From assembly GCA_900549475.1 (NCBI GenBank), contig UROF01000038.1, positions 1 through 22,194 of the forward strand: 22,194 bases of DNA, read 5' to 3'. Positions within the stretch are counted from its first letter, which is position 1. Each line of letters begins with the position of its first letter. Positions 7,197 through 14,188 of this stretch are shown here, in pieces. This DNA comes from an uncultured Eubacteriales bacterium (GTDB lineage: Bacteria; Bacillota; Clostridia; Oscillospirales; Oscillospiraceae). The position numbers and the translations under genes are program-made. The notes below the pieces were generated by a model. The model ran no database searches. It was not told the origin of the DNA and saw only the letters and a program-made list of their open reading frames with translations.

Positions 7197-8090
7197 TCAC
7201 ACCTGCAGGAATTTGCGGATAGCAGAAAGGCTTCCGCCCACACCGATCACCATACCGACTCCCAGGAAGATCACAGCCACATACAGCCACATATCTTCAA
7301 AGGGGACGATCTGGATCAAACGGATCGTGTCGTTGGCATCCACAGAGCGGGCCACCATCTCATAGAGCCCCCACTGCAGGAAGAAGCTGATGACCGCAGA
7401 GAACAGTCCCAGCAAAAAGCCCTCATACACAAAGGGCCAGCGGATAAATCCATTGGTAGCGCCCACCATCTTCATGATGGCGATCTCGTCGCGCCGGTCA
7501 AAGGTAGTGAGCTTGATGGTATTGGCGATAATGAAAATAGACACCAGCAGCAGCACGGAAATCAGAGCGATACACACGATTCCTGCCACATTGCGGATGG
7601 TGATAAAGCCTGCCGCCTCATCCTCGTAGGCATTGACATTGCCCTCTCCGATCCCAGGCACTTGCTCCAGAAGCTCCTTCGTCTCGCTCATCTTCCCGAT
7701 ATCGATCAGGTCAATGGCATAACGGTGGCGGAAGATCTCAGGCTCCAGATCCTGATAGAGCTCCTCCTCCTCGTATTTGCTCTGGAAATTCTCCATAGCT
7801 TCTTCCCGGGAGATAAACGTTACACCAGCCACGTTGTCCACTCTTTCCAGCTCACTGGCCAGGGCTCTGGCTTCTTCCTCCGTCAGGTTTTCATCCACAA
7901 AGGCCAGGACCTGGTTTTTCTGCTCCATGTCCTCCATCATGGCGTTGGCATTGACAGCCACCAGGGTAAACGTCCCCATGATCAGCAGGCATGCCACCGT
8001 AACACCGATGGCTGCAAAGGACATGAAGCCGTGGTTGAACATGTTATAGGCACCCTCACGGGCAAAATAAAAGAAATTATGTCTGCTCAT
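7197..8090 (-). CDS. ftsX: Cell-division ABC transporter permease FtsX
   Basis: FtsX is the membrane half of FtsEX, which converts ATP hydrolysis into activation of extracellular peptidoglycan hydrolases. The 297 residues show the family topology: one N-terminal membrane segment (about 22-46), a large outside domain rich in Glu (about 47-165), then three membrane segments (about 166-192, 222-240 and 266-288). The conserved cytoplasmic loop RRDEIAIMKMVGATNGFIRW is present. Its ATG overlaps the ftsE stop codon in an ATGA arrangement, and AAGGAGAG lies just upstream, so translation is coupled to ftsE. The M23 hydrolase follows on the same transcript. Confidence 0.96.
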   Translation of the reverse strand: MSRHNFFYFAREGAYNMFNHGFMSFAAIGVTVACLLIMGTFTLVAVNANAMMEDMEQKNQVLAFVDENLTEEEARALASELERVDNVAGVTFISREEAMENFQSKYEEEELYQDLEPEIFRHRYAIDLIDIGKMSETKELLEQVPGIGEGNVNAYEDEAAGFITIRNVAGIVCIALISVLLLVSIFIIANTIKLTTFDRRDEIAIMKMVGATNGFIRWPFVYEGFLLGLFSAVISFFLQWGLYEMVARSVDANDTIRLIQIVPFEDMWLYVAVIFLGVGMVIGVGGSLSAIRKFLQV

Positions 8091-8773
8091 TGCGCTCTCC
8101 TTCCGTAGTAGCCCTTTCCGTCGCTGACTACACGGCCGCGCTCAAGCATCACGACCCGCTTGTCAAAGCGGTTGACCAGATCCTTCTCGTGGGTAACGAC
8201 CAGCACCGTTGTCCCCAGGGCATTGATCCGCTCCAGCAGGCGCATGATCTCCAGGGAACGGGCCGGGTCCAGGTTGCCGGTGGGCTCATCGGCAATGATC
8301 GTACTGGGGTTATTCAGCAGGGCTCTGGCAATGGCCACACGCTGCTGCTCACCGCCGGAAAGCTCGGAAGGAAGGCGGCGGCCCTTATTCTCCAGGCCGA
8401 CCAGGTCCAGCACATAGGGGATACGCTTTTTGATCTCCTTAGGTCCAGCGCCCACCGCCCGCATGGCAAAGACCATGTTGTCATATACGGTCTTATGCTC
8501 AATGAGCCGGAAATCCTGGAAAATGACACCCACTGTCCGCCGCAGGTAGGGGATCTGTCTGGCCCGGATATTCCGCAGAGAAAAACCGTTGACCATTACT
8601 TTCCCCTCCGTAGGCTCCACTTCACCGATCAGCACTTTGATCACCGTGGATTTGCCACTACCGGAGGGGCCAACCATAAACACAAACTCCCCATCCTGTA
8701 TCTCCATGGTCAAGCCATTGAGCGCATGGGTTCCGTTTGGGTATTCCTTTACCACATCTGTCAATCGAATCAT
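8087..8773 (-). CDS. ftsE: Cell-division ATP-binding protein FtsE
   Basis: FtsE is the cytoplasmic ABC ATPase that pairs with FtsX. All ABC signatures are visible: Walker A GPSGSGKST (residues 35-43), Q-loop VIFQDFRLI, signature LSGGEQQRVAIARALL, Walker B TIIADEPTGNLDP and H-loop VVTHE. The 228-residue length fits the family. I chose the ATG at 8773 (MIRLTDVVKEY) because FtsE proteins start this way; GGAAGG lies 12 bases upstream, a rather long spacing. An in-frame ATG at 8797 adds eight residues but has no clear ribosome site. It is the first gene of an ftsE-ftsX-M23 operon. Confidence 0.95.
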   Translation of the reverse strand: MIRLTDVVKEYPNGTHALNGLTMEIQDGEFVFMVGPSGSGKSTVIKVLIGEVEPTEGKVMVNGFSLRNIRARQIPYLRRTVGVIFQDFRLIEHKTVYDNMVFAMRAVGAGPKEIKKRIPYVLDLVGLENKGRRLPSELSGGEQQRVAIARALLNNPSTIIADEPTGNLDPARSLEIMRLLERINALGTTVLVVTHEKDLVNRFDKRVVMLERGRVVSDGKGYYGRRAQ

Positions 8774-8857
8774 ATTGCTATGCTGCCTTCCCGCCATCCA
8801 GGCGAATATTTATGTCAACTTGTAATCCCTTAAAAAATTACAAAAAGTTACACGATA

Positions 8858-8886
8858 ATCATACACAAATGCAACTAACTCGTCAA
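8858..8886 (-). promoter_or_regulatory. Promoter of the ftsE-ftsX-M23 operon
   Basis: On the minus strand TTGACG (8881-8886) and TATGAT (8858-8863) are 17 bases apart, about 85 bases before the ftsE start. A second TTGACA-like sequence nearer ftsE (about 8812-8817) has no room for a -10 box before the gene. Confidence 0.75.
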
Positions 8887-9113
8887 GGGACTTGGGGCAA
8901 AAAACAGCAAATTTCTTCCTTGGCAAAACTGGAAAACATTTCAACATTATGTCAATCTTATATGATTTTTTCGGAAGATTCGAAAAAGTGACCGCTGTAT
9001 ACCCCTTGCTTTTACAATATTTTTCAGGTTCTTATCAGAATTACGGCAGGAAGCCCATAATTATCGAAAAAACTTATGTCACCTTCACTGATCTCCTGCA
9101 GAACACACAAGCG

Positions 9114-9142
9114 CCCCGGGCCGTAAGACCCAGGGCGCTTAA
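9114..9142 (-). terminator. GC-rich hairpin, possible terminator of the regulator gene
   Basis: AGCGCCC-C-GGG pairs with CCC-A-GGGCGCT around an 8-base loop, a 10-bp stem with one internal mismatch. On the minus strand it is followed only by a broken T-rich tail (TTGTGTGTTC), so it is a weak terminator at best. It lies about 125 bases after the regulator gene and about 30 bases after the micro-ORF. Confidence 0.5.
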
Positions 9143-9172
9143 ACTATTGCATAAGATGAATGATTGCACACA

Positions 9173-9208
9173 TCAGGCGCCGTCTGCGCCGCAAACAGGA
9201 CATTTCAT
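9173..9208 (-). CDS. Possible micro-ORF, MKCPVCGADGA
   Basis: On the minus strand, an AAGGG site (9216-9220) sits 7 bases before an ATG that opens an 11-codon frame, MKCPVCGADGA, ending in TGA. The CPxCG motif is that of a zinc-knuckle half. The same frame stays open for about 18 codons further upstream (reading DIAEPIFGKTAKGVA before the Met) but without a usual start codon. It could be a real small peptide, the remnant of a longer protein, or chance. It lies between the regulator stop codon and the GC-rich hairpin. Low confidence. Confidence 0.25.
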   Translation of the reverse strand: MKCPVCGADGA

Positions 9209-9266
9209 AGCAACGCCCTTAGCTGTCTTCCCAAAGATAGGCTCTGCAATGTCTGTGTGCTTTTAT

Positions 9267-10358
9267 TTATGCGTCGATGCCCCGGCTGGTCAGGTACTTC
9301 TTGACCATCAAAGCAACTTTGAAGGTAATGGCATCGTCGAATTCGCGGAGATCCAGCCCAGTCAGCTTCTTGATCTTCTCCAGCCGGTACACCAGCGTGT
9401 TGCGGTGGACAAAGAGCTTGCGGGCAGTCTCAGAGACGTTCAGGTTGTTCTCAAAGAACTTGTGGATGGTGAACAGTGTCTCCTGATCCAGGGAGTCGAT
9501 GGGGTTCTTCTTGAACACCTCCATGAGGAACATCTCGCAGAGGGTGGTCGGCAGCTGATAGATCAGACGGCCGATGCCCAGGTTCTCATAATTGATGACA
9601 TATTTTTCCGTGTCAAAAACCTTACCCACCTCAATGGCGATCTGGGCTTCCTTATAGCTCTTGGCCAGTTCGCGCAGGTGCATGGCCACCGTACCGATAC
9701 CGATGACCACCCGGTTCTCCCCGCCTACCCGCAGGGTCTCCTCCAGCAGAGCAGCTACCCGCTGGACCTCTTTATCATAGCCGGACTCCGGCAGCTGATG
9801 GATCAGCGCCACATCATTGTCCCCCACGCTGAGGACAAAGTCATTCTGCCGGTCAGGGAACAGGCCCTGGATCACATCCATCAGTGCGGTGTCCCCACTC
9901 TCCAGCTGGCGGATCAGGAACACGCCCCGGGGCACTTCCGGTGCCACATGGAGCTCCTTGGCCCGCATATAGATATCGCTGAGCATGATATTGTCGGAAA
10001 TGATGTTCTTAATGAACGAACCCCGATCATGCTTCTCCTCATAGTAGCTCTTGGCGCCATTGAGGGAAACGCTGGCCATGGAGCATACCGTACGGCTGGT
10101 CTCATCATCACCCATGGTAAATACAGCGTAGTCAAAATGAGATCCCCAGCCGCTGAGGGCCCGGAAGGTTTTGCCATCCATGGAGGTAATCGCACCGTCT
10201 GCCTGGTTGATTGCGTCTACATATTCCGGCCACTTTCTGCCGATCAATCCCAGGTCGCTGCAGGAGATCACGGCGCCCTCAGCATCGATCACGCCGACCA
10301 CCCGATCTGTGGCCTCCTTGATCTGCAGGACAACATTTTGAAAAATCCTTCCCGACAT
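9267..10358 (-). CDS. PucR/CdaR-type transcriptional regulator
   Basis: A cytoplasmic DNA-binding regulator of 363 residues. The C-terminal helix-turn-helix is of the PucR type: FFENNLNVSETARKLFVHRN, then TLVYRLEKIKKLTGLDLREF, about residues 295-345. The N-terminal part (VVLQIKEATDRVVGVIDAEG...) resembles the sensing domain of the CdaR/sugar-diacid-regulator group, and the middle region resembles the GGDEF-like domain of these proteins. Its ligand and targets are unknown, and no metabolic gene is adjacent. An ATG at 10373 has no ribosome site; the ATG at 10358 (MSGRIFQ) has GGAGGA 7 bases upstream and is preferred. It has its own promoter and is monocistronic. Confidence 0.85.
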   Translation of the reverse strand: MSGRIFQNVVLQIKEATDRVVGVIDAEGAVISCSDLGLIGRKWPEYVDAINQADGAITSMDGKTFRALSGWGSHFDYAVFTMGDDETSRTVCSMASVSLNGAKSYYEEKHDRGSFIKNIISDNIMLSDIYMRAKELHVAPEVPRGVFLIRQLESGDTALMDVIQGLFPDRQNDFVLSVGDNDVALIHQLPESGYDKEVQRVAALLEETLRVGGENRVVIGIGTVAMHLRELAKSYKEAQIAIEVGKVFDTEKYVINYENLGIGRLIYQLPTTLCEMFLMEVFKKNPIDSLDQETLFTIHKFFENNLNVSETARKLFVHRNTLVYRLEKIKKLTGLDLREFDDAITFKVALMVKKYLTSRGIDA

Positions 10359-10422
10359 ATTCTCTTCCTCCATCGAGCGTTATTGTCATGGTTAATTTGT
10401 GCAATATGTCAACTCCGTTTTC

Positions 10423-10451
10423 ATTATACTTTGTCCCCCGCCACAATGCAA
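10423..10451 (-). promoter_or_regulatory. Promoter of the PucR-type regulator gene
   Basis: On the minus strand TTGCAT (10446-10451) and TATAAT (10423-10428) are 17 bases apart, 64 bases before the chosen ATG. A TTGACA nearer the gene (about 10408-10413) has no good partner at 17 bases. Confidence 0.75.
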
Positions 10452-10518
10452 GATATTTTTTCTTTTTTTCACAAAAAATATTGTTGCTTTTTGGCTGATT
10501 CGTGAATTCCCAGTAATT

Positions 10519-11235
10519 TCAAGGCTTTCCGCCGATTTTTGCAACTTCTTCAGTGGTTAATGCCCGGTATTCCCCTTTCCCAAGGGCAGGGTCCAGGGCA
10601 AGCTCTCCCATGGAGATCCGCTTCAGGTAGCATACTGTTGCACTGCGGCTGGCAACCATCCGCTTAATTTGGTGGAATTTACCCTCATGCAAAGTAACCA
10701 GCACCTCCCTGCCATCCCCCAGCAGCTCCAGTCCGGCAGGCATACAGACAAATCCATCTTCCAATACCACCCCATCGGCAAAAGCCGCCTGGTCTTCCGG
10801 CCCCAAAGGTTTGTCAAGACGGGCATAGTAGACCTTGTCCACATGACTTTTGGGCGCCAGCAGCCGGTGGGCCAGAGCTCCGTCATTGGTCAGCAGCAGC
10901 AGCCCCTCCGTATCCTTATCCAGCCGTCCTACCGGCGAAAGTCCCTGGCGGCGCAGCTCAGGAGAAAGAAGATCCAGCACGGTTTTCTGCCGCCGGTCCT
11001 CAGTGGCAGTCAGCACGCCTGCCGGCTTGTGCAGCATGATGTAGGTATACTGCCGGTAATCCAGGGGCATGCCGTCCACCAGGATCTCACTGACAGACGG
11101 ATCCGCTTTTTCCTCGCCGCTTCCGGCGACGGTTCCATCTACCGATACCCGTCCCTGACGGATCATCTCCTTAGCTTCCCTGCGGGACCACCGTCCTGTG
11201 GATGCCAGAAGCTTGTCCAGCCGTTCTTTTCCCAT
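10519..11235 (-). CDS. RsuA-family 16S rRNA pseudouridine synthase
   Basis: Converts a specific uridine in rRNA to pseudouridine; the RsuA branch acts on 16S rRNA. The 238 residues comprise an N-terminal S4 RNA-binding domain (ERLDKLLASTGRWSRREAKE, about 4-48) and the catalytic domain. The latter has the conserved GRLDKDTEGLLLLTNDG segment, in which Asp106 is the catalytic residue, and KVYYARLDKPL and GKFHQIKRMV further on. AGGGGG lies before the ATG at 11235. RsuA versus RluB/RluF cannot be fixed with certainty, but the length and the EGKFHQIKRM segment favour RsuA. It is preceded by the terminator of the SPFH/RHH operon. A -10-like TATGAT lies about 30 bases before the gene but has a poor -35. 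Confidence 0.93.
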   Translation of the reverse strand: MGKERLDKLLASTGRWSRREAKEMIRQGRVSVDGTVAGSGEEKADPSVSEILVDGMPLDYRQYTYIMLHKPAGVLTATEDRRQKTVLDLLSPELRRQGLSPVGRLDKDTEGLLLLTNDGALAHRLLAPKSHVDKVYYARLDKPLGPEDQAAFADGVVLEDGFVCMPAGLELLGDGREVLVTLHEGKFHQIKRMVASRSATVCYLKRISMGELALDPALGKGEYRALTTEEVAKIGGKP

Positions 11236-11287
11236 TCTGCCGCCCCCTGACGCTTATTTTTTCCATCTTATCATACTTCCCTCAAAA

Positions 11288-11332
11288 AGGAAAGGGAATT
11301 GGCTGCCCCCAGCACAGGGGCAGCCAGTTCCC
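11288..11332 (-). terminator. Terminator of the SPFH/RHH operon
   Basis: A 16-bp stem (11294-11309 with 11317-11332) includes one G-U pair and has a 7-base loop. On the minus strand it is followed by a T-rich tail (CCTTTTT). It ends the SPFH-RHH transcript before the pseudouridine synthase gene. Confidence 0.92.
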
Positions 11333-11349
11333 AAACCACTTGCCGATTG

Positions 11350-11550
11350 TCACCGGATATCCAGTTCCGGAGGCACATCGATCTCATCTGATACATATTT
11401 ACCATTCTTTTTTCTCTGTCGGACGCACTCGGTGAGCAGGTACTCGATCTGCCCATTCACCGAACGGAAGTCGTCCTCTGCCCAGGCCGCAATGGCGGCG
11501 TACAACTTCGCCGACAGGCGCAGGGGGATTTGCTTCTTCTCCTCTGCCAT
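11350..11550 (-). CDS. Small Arc-type ribbon-helix-helix protein, coupled to SPFH gene
   Basis: A 66-residue protein whose core (PLRLSAKLYAAIAAWAEDDF, then RSVNGQIEYLLTECV) fits the ribbon-helix-helix pattern: a short strand, then two helices, with the typical RS-N--I--LL stretch. Such proteins bind DNA as dimers through the strand. The ATG at 11550 starts one base after the SPFH stop codon (TGATATG), so it is translationally coupled; a longer in-frame start at 11589 would overlap the SPFH gene. The C-terminus (YVSDEIDVPPELDIR) is acidic and probably flexible. It is the likely binder of the inverted repeat in the operon's own promoter (inference). A role as an antitoxin is less likely, since its partner is not toxin-like. 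Confidence 0.8.
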   Translation of the reverse strand: MAEEKKQIPLRLSAKLYAAIAAWAEDDFRSVNGQIEYLLTECVRQRKKNGKYVSDEIDVPPELDIR

Positions 11551-11551
11551 A

Positions 11552-12604
11552 TCAGTACAGGCTTCCGGAATTGACAACCGGCTGGGCATCCCGGTTGCCG
11601 CAGAGGACTACCAGCAGATTAGAGACCATGGCAGCCTTTCTCTCCTCGTCCAAAGTCACCACCTGGTTCTCACTGAGCCGCTCCAGAGCCATCTCCACCA
11701 TGCCTACCGCGCCGTCCACGATCATCTTTCTTGCATCGATGATAGCGCTGGCCTGCTGCCGCTGGAGCATGACGGCAGCGATCTCCGGGGCATAGGCCAG
11801 ATATGTGATCCGGGCCTCGATGATCTCCAGCCCCGCCTCATTGACCCGGCTCTGGATCTCGTCCCGGATGCGGGCCGCTACCACCTCGCTGGAGCCACGG
11901 AGACTGCCTTCGTCGGCAATACCGTCGCCGGTGGTATCCACATTGGGAGCTACATCGTAGGGATAAATCCGCACAATGTTCCGCAGAGCGCTGTCACACT
12001 GGAGAGACAGGTACTCTTTGTAGTTGTCCACGTTGAACACCGCCTTAGCTGTGTCCACTACCCGCCACATGACCGCGATGCCGATCTCCACCGGGTTACC
12101 CAGGCAGTCGTTGATCTTCTGGCGATTGTTGTTGAGAGTCATGATCTTCAGGGAGATCCGCTTGCCGCTGGCATCGGCAGATACGGTTACGGAACCGCTG
12201 CCGGAAACAGTTACGGCGGTACCGTTCTGTCCACCATCCACATCACCGCTCTGTTTGAGGCGGGTTCTGGCTGCTGGATTGAATGCGGTACAGAAGGGAT
12301 TGACGTAGTAGAATCCCTCCCCCTTCAGAGTCCCGATGTATTTGCCGAAGAGGGTCAGTACCAGAGCCTCCTGGGGTTTGAGTACCTTCAGGCCGCACCA
12401 GAAGATCCAGCCGAAAGCCAGCCAAAGAATGGAGAGGATCGCCAACGCAATCCCCGCAAACACCGTGCCGGCAGCCCCCTCTTCTGTCATAGCAAAGCCC
12501 AATATGCACAGGGGAACCGCTGCAATATACAGCAGGATGGTCAAGAGAAGCACCGGCATACCGCTCTTTTTGGTCGTCAAAATTTTTTCTTCCACAATAG
12601 CCAC
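11552..12604 (-). CDS. SPFH (band 7/prohibitin-like) membrane protein
   Basis: A 350-residue membrane-anchored SPFH protein. Two membrane segments lie at the N-terminus (about residues 17-40 and 45-72). They are followed by the SPFH domain, which opens with LKVLKPQEALVLTLFGKYIG and has NPVEIGIAVMWRVVDTAKAV in its middle. Then comes IQSRVNEAGLEIIEARITYL, typical of the stomatin/prohibitin group, and a helical C-terminal part rich in Ala, Glu and Gln. A segment of about 30 residues (DVDGGQNGTAVTVSGSGSVT...) inside the domain looks like a loop insertion. SPFH proteins organise membrane microdomains and often control proteases; its partners are unknown. AAGGAGAG precedes the ATG at 12604. The RHH gene follows immediately, so it is an operon of two. 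Confidence 0.92.
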   Translation of the reverse strand: MAIVEEKILTTKKSGMPVLLLTILLYIAAVPLCILGFAMTEEGAAGTVFAGIALAILSILWLAFGWIFWCGLKVLKPQEALVLTLFGKYIGTLKGEGFYYVNPFCTAFNPAARTRLKQSGDVDGGQNGTAVTVSGSGSVTVSADASGKRISLKIMTLNNNRQKINDCLGNPVEIGIAVMWRVVDTAKAVFNVDNYKEYLSLQCDSALRNIVRIYPYDVAPNVDTTGDGIADEGSLRGSSEVVAARIRDEIQSRVNEAGLEIIEARITYLAYAPEIAAVMLQRQQASAIIDARKMIVDGAVGMVEMALERLSENQVVTLDEERKAAMVSNLLVVLCGNRDAQPVVNSGSLY

Positions 12605-12621
12605 TCTCCTTGCTATTTATT

Positions 12622-12640
12622 TGATATCGAAATGATATCA
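12622..12640. promoter_or_regulatory. Candidate operator, perfect inverted repeat over the -10 box
   Basis: TGATATC-gaaat-GATATCA is a perfect 7-bp inverted repeat with a 5-base spacer. The same sequence can be read as two TGATATC copies 11 bases apart, one helical turn, the usual geometry for ribbon-helix-helix dimers binding next to each other. It covers the -10 box and would block RNA polymerase. Confidence 0.7.
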
Positions 12641-12660
12641 TAATGTATTGTACATGTCAA
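12632..12660 (-). promoter_or_regulatory. Promoter of the SPFH/RHH operon
   Basis: On the minus strand TTGACA (12655-12660) and TATCAT (12632-12637) are 17 bases apart, about 28 bases before the SPFH ATG. Confidence 0.82.
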
Positions 12661-12672
12661 GAGGCGGCTATC

Positions 12673-12706
12673 AAAAAATCCAACGGCCCCATCAGGCTGT
12701 TGGATT
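12673..12706 (-). terminator. Second terminator between tuf and the SPFH gene
   Basis: AATCCAACGGCC (12677-12688) pairs with GGCTGTTGGATT (12695-12706), 12 bp with one G-U pair and a 6-base loop. On the minus strand it is followed by TTTTTT. It is a complete intrinsic terminator about 110 bases beyond the tuf terminator. Confidence 0.85.
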
Positions 12707-12812
12707 CTGTTACCAGCAAGCAATTTTTGTCTGTGCACTTGATCTCAGAAGATCGTGGCTGTCCCACTTTATACCGTCTATCTAGTCCCCGGGAGGATAG
12801 CCAGTGTTCCAT

Positions 12813-12844
12813 AAAAAAATCCCCGCCGCAAAGCGGCGGGGATT
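12813..12844 (-). terminator. tuf terminator
   Basis: A perfect 12-bp stem, AATCCCCGCCGC (12818-12829) with its complement at 12833-12844 and a 3-base AAA loop. On the minus strand a run of T follows. It lies 14 bases after the tuf stop codon. Confidence 0.95.
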
Positions 12845-12857
12845 TAGAAGAGCAAGA

Positions 12858-14060
12858 TTACTCAGCGATGTCGATAACAACGCCGGAACCAACGGTACGG
12901 CCACCCTCACGGATAGCGAAACGCAGGCCCTTCTCGATAGCGATGGGGGTGATCAGCTCAACGTTCATGTCGACGTTATCGCCAGGCATGCACATCTCAG
13001 TGCCCTCGGGCAGAGTGATGACGCCGGTCACGTCGGTGGTACGGAAGTAGAACTGAGGACGATAGTTGTTGAAGAAGGGGGTATGACGGCCACCCTCTTC
13101 CTTGGACAGGACGTACACCTGGCCAACGAACTTGGTGTGGGGATGAATGGAACCGGGCTTAGCCAGAACCTGGCCACGCTCGATCTCAGTCTTAGCAACG
13201 CCGCGGAGCAGAGCGCCGATGTTGTCGCCGGCCTCAGCCATATCCAGCAGCTTGTGGAACATCTCGATACCGGTAACGACGGTCTTGCGCTTCTCGTCGG
13301 TCAGACCAACGATCTCAACTTCCTCGGAGAGCTTCAGAGTACCACGCTCCACACGGCCGGTAGCAACGGTACCACGGCCGGAGATGGTGAACACGTCCTC
13401 AACGGGCATCAGGAAGGGCATGTCAGCCTTACGGTCAGGAGTGGGGATATAGTTATCAACAGCGTCCATCAGCTCCTTGATGCAAGCATACTCGGGAGCG
13501 TTGGGATCCTTGGACTCGGACACCAGGGCGTTCAGAGCGGAACCCTTGATGATGGGGATGTCGTCGCCGGGGAACTCGTAGGTGCTCAGCAGCTCGCGGA
13601 CTTCCATCTCCACCAGCTCCAGCAGCTCCTCGTCGTCAACCTGATCGCACTTGTTCAGGAACACAACGATGGCGGGCACGCCTACCTGACGGGCCAGCAG
13701 GATGTGCTCACGGGTCTGAGCCATGGGGCCGTCGGAAGCAGCGATAACCAGGATAGCGCCGTCCATCTGGGCAGCACCGGTGATCATGTTCTTGATATAG
13801 TCGGCGTGGCCCGGGCAGTCAACGTGAGCATAGTGACGCTTATCGGTCTCATACTCAACGTGGGCGGTGTTGATGGTGATACCACGCTCGCGCTCCTCAG
13901 GAGCCTTATCGATGCTGGAGTAATCAGTGTACTCAGCCTTGCCCTGCATAGCCAGGTACTTGGTGATGGCAGCGGTCAGAGTGGTCTTGCCGTGGTCAAC
14001 GTGGCCAATGGTGCCGATGTTGACATGGGGCTTAGTTCTCTCAAATTTCTGCTTGGCCAT
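12858..14060 (-). CDS. tuf: Elongation factor Tu
   Basis: EF-Tu carries aminoacyl-tRNA to the ribosome as a GTP complex. The 400-residue sequence is complete: GHVDHGKTT (residues 19-27), RGITI, DCPGHADY, NKCD and SAL give the five G motifs, followed by beta-barrel domains 2 and 3. AAGGAGG lies before the ATG at 14060. It follows fusA by about 128 bases, and that gap holds a good promoter of its own, so it is made both from the str operon and independently. A strong terminator follows. Codon use is highly biased, as expected of such an abundant protein. Confidence 0.99.
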   Translation of the reverse strand: MAKQKFERTKPHVNIGTIGHVDHGKTTLTAAITKYLAMQGKAEYTDYSSIDKAPEERERGITINTAHVEYETDKRHYAHVDCPGHADYIKNMITGAAQMDGAILVIAASDGPMAQTREHILLARQVGVPAIVVFLNKCDQVDDEELLELVEMEVRELLSTYEFPGDDIPIIKGSALNALVSESKDPNAPEYACIKELMDAVDNYIPTPDRKADMPFLMPVEDVFTISGRGTVATGRVERGTLKLSEEVEIVGLTDEKRKTVVTGIEMFHKLLDMAEAGDNIGALLRGVAKTEIERGQVLAKPGSIHPHTKFVGQVYVLSKEEGGRHTPFFNNYRPQFYFRTTDVTGVITLPEGTEMCMPGDNVDMNVELITPIAIEKGLRFAIREGGRTVGSGVVIDIAE

Positions 14061-14127
14061 TGGGAATATCCTCCTTAACAGTTAAATGGTTAGTGAATGG
14101 ATCAGCGCCAAACGTCATAACGCTGAT

Positions 14128-14156
14128 ATTTTACAACAGATCGGCAGAAAAAGCAA
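14128..14156 (-). promoter_or_regulatory. tuf promoter within the str operon
   Basis: On the minus strand TTGCTT (14151-14156) and TAAAAT (14128-14133) are 17 bases apart. An inverted repeat (ATCAGCG at 14101-14107 with CGCTGAT at 14121-14127) begins right after the -10 box and overlaps the likely transcript start, so it might act as DNA rather than RNA. Confidence 0.72.
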
Positions 14157-14188
14157 TCCCAAACCGATTGTTCTCTGCAATTTGTCCC

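Larger units (their letters stand above)
8774..9266. other. Intergenic region between ftsE and the PucR-type regulator gene
   Basis: About 490 bases without a normal-size gene. It holds the ftsE promoter (8858-8886), an AT-rich stretch (about 8890-9090) in which I see no gene, a GC-rich hairpin (9114-9142), and a possible 11-codon micro-ORF (9173-9208) just after the regulator gene. Confidence 0.7.

Noticed and set aside
7175..7202. Two CCTGCAGG copies at the end of ftsX as a terminator
   Set aside because: They can pair as a hairpin but have no T run after them, and the M23 gene follows at once; probably chance.
8965..8990. Short TTTTTCG/CGAAAAA hairpin as a terminator
   Set aside because: The stem is short and AT-rich, and no transcript is expected to end there.
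11350..12604. SPFH/RHH pair as a toxin-antitoxin module
   Set aside because: RHH proteins are common antitoxins, but the partner is a 350-residue membrane SPFH protein, not a toxin-like protein, and the gene order is reversed.
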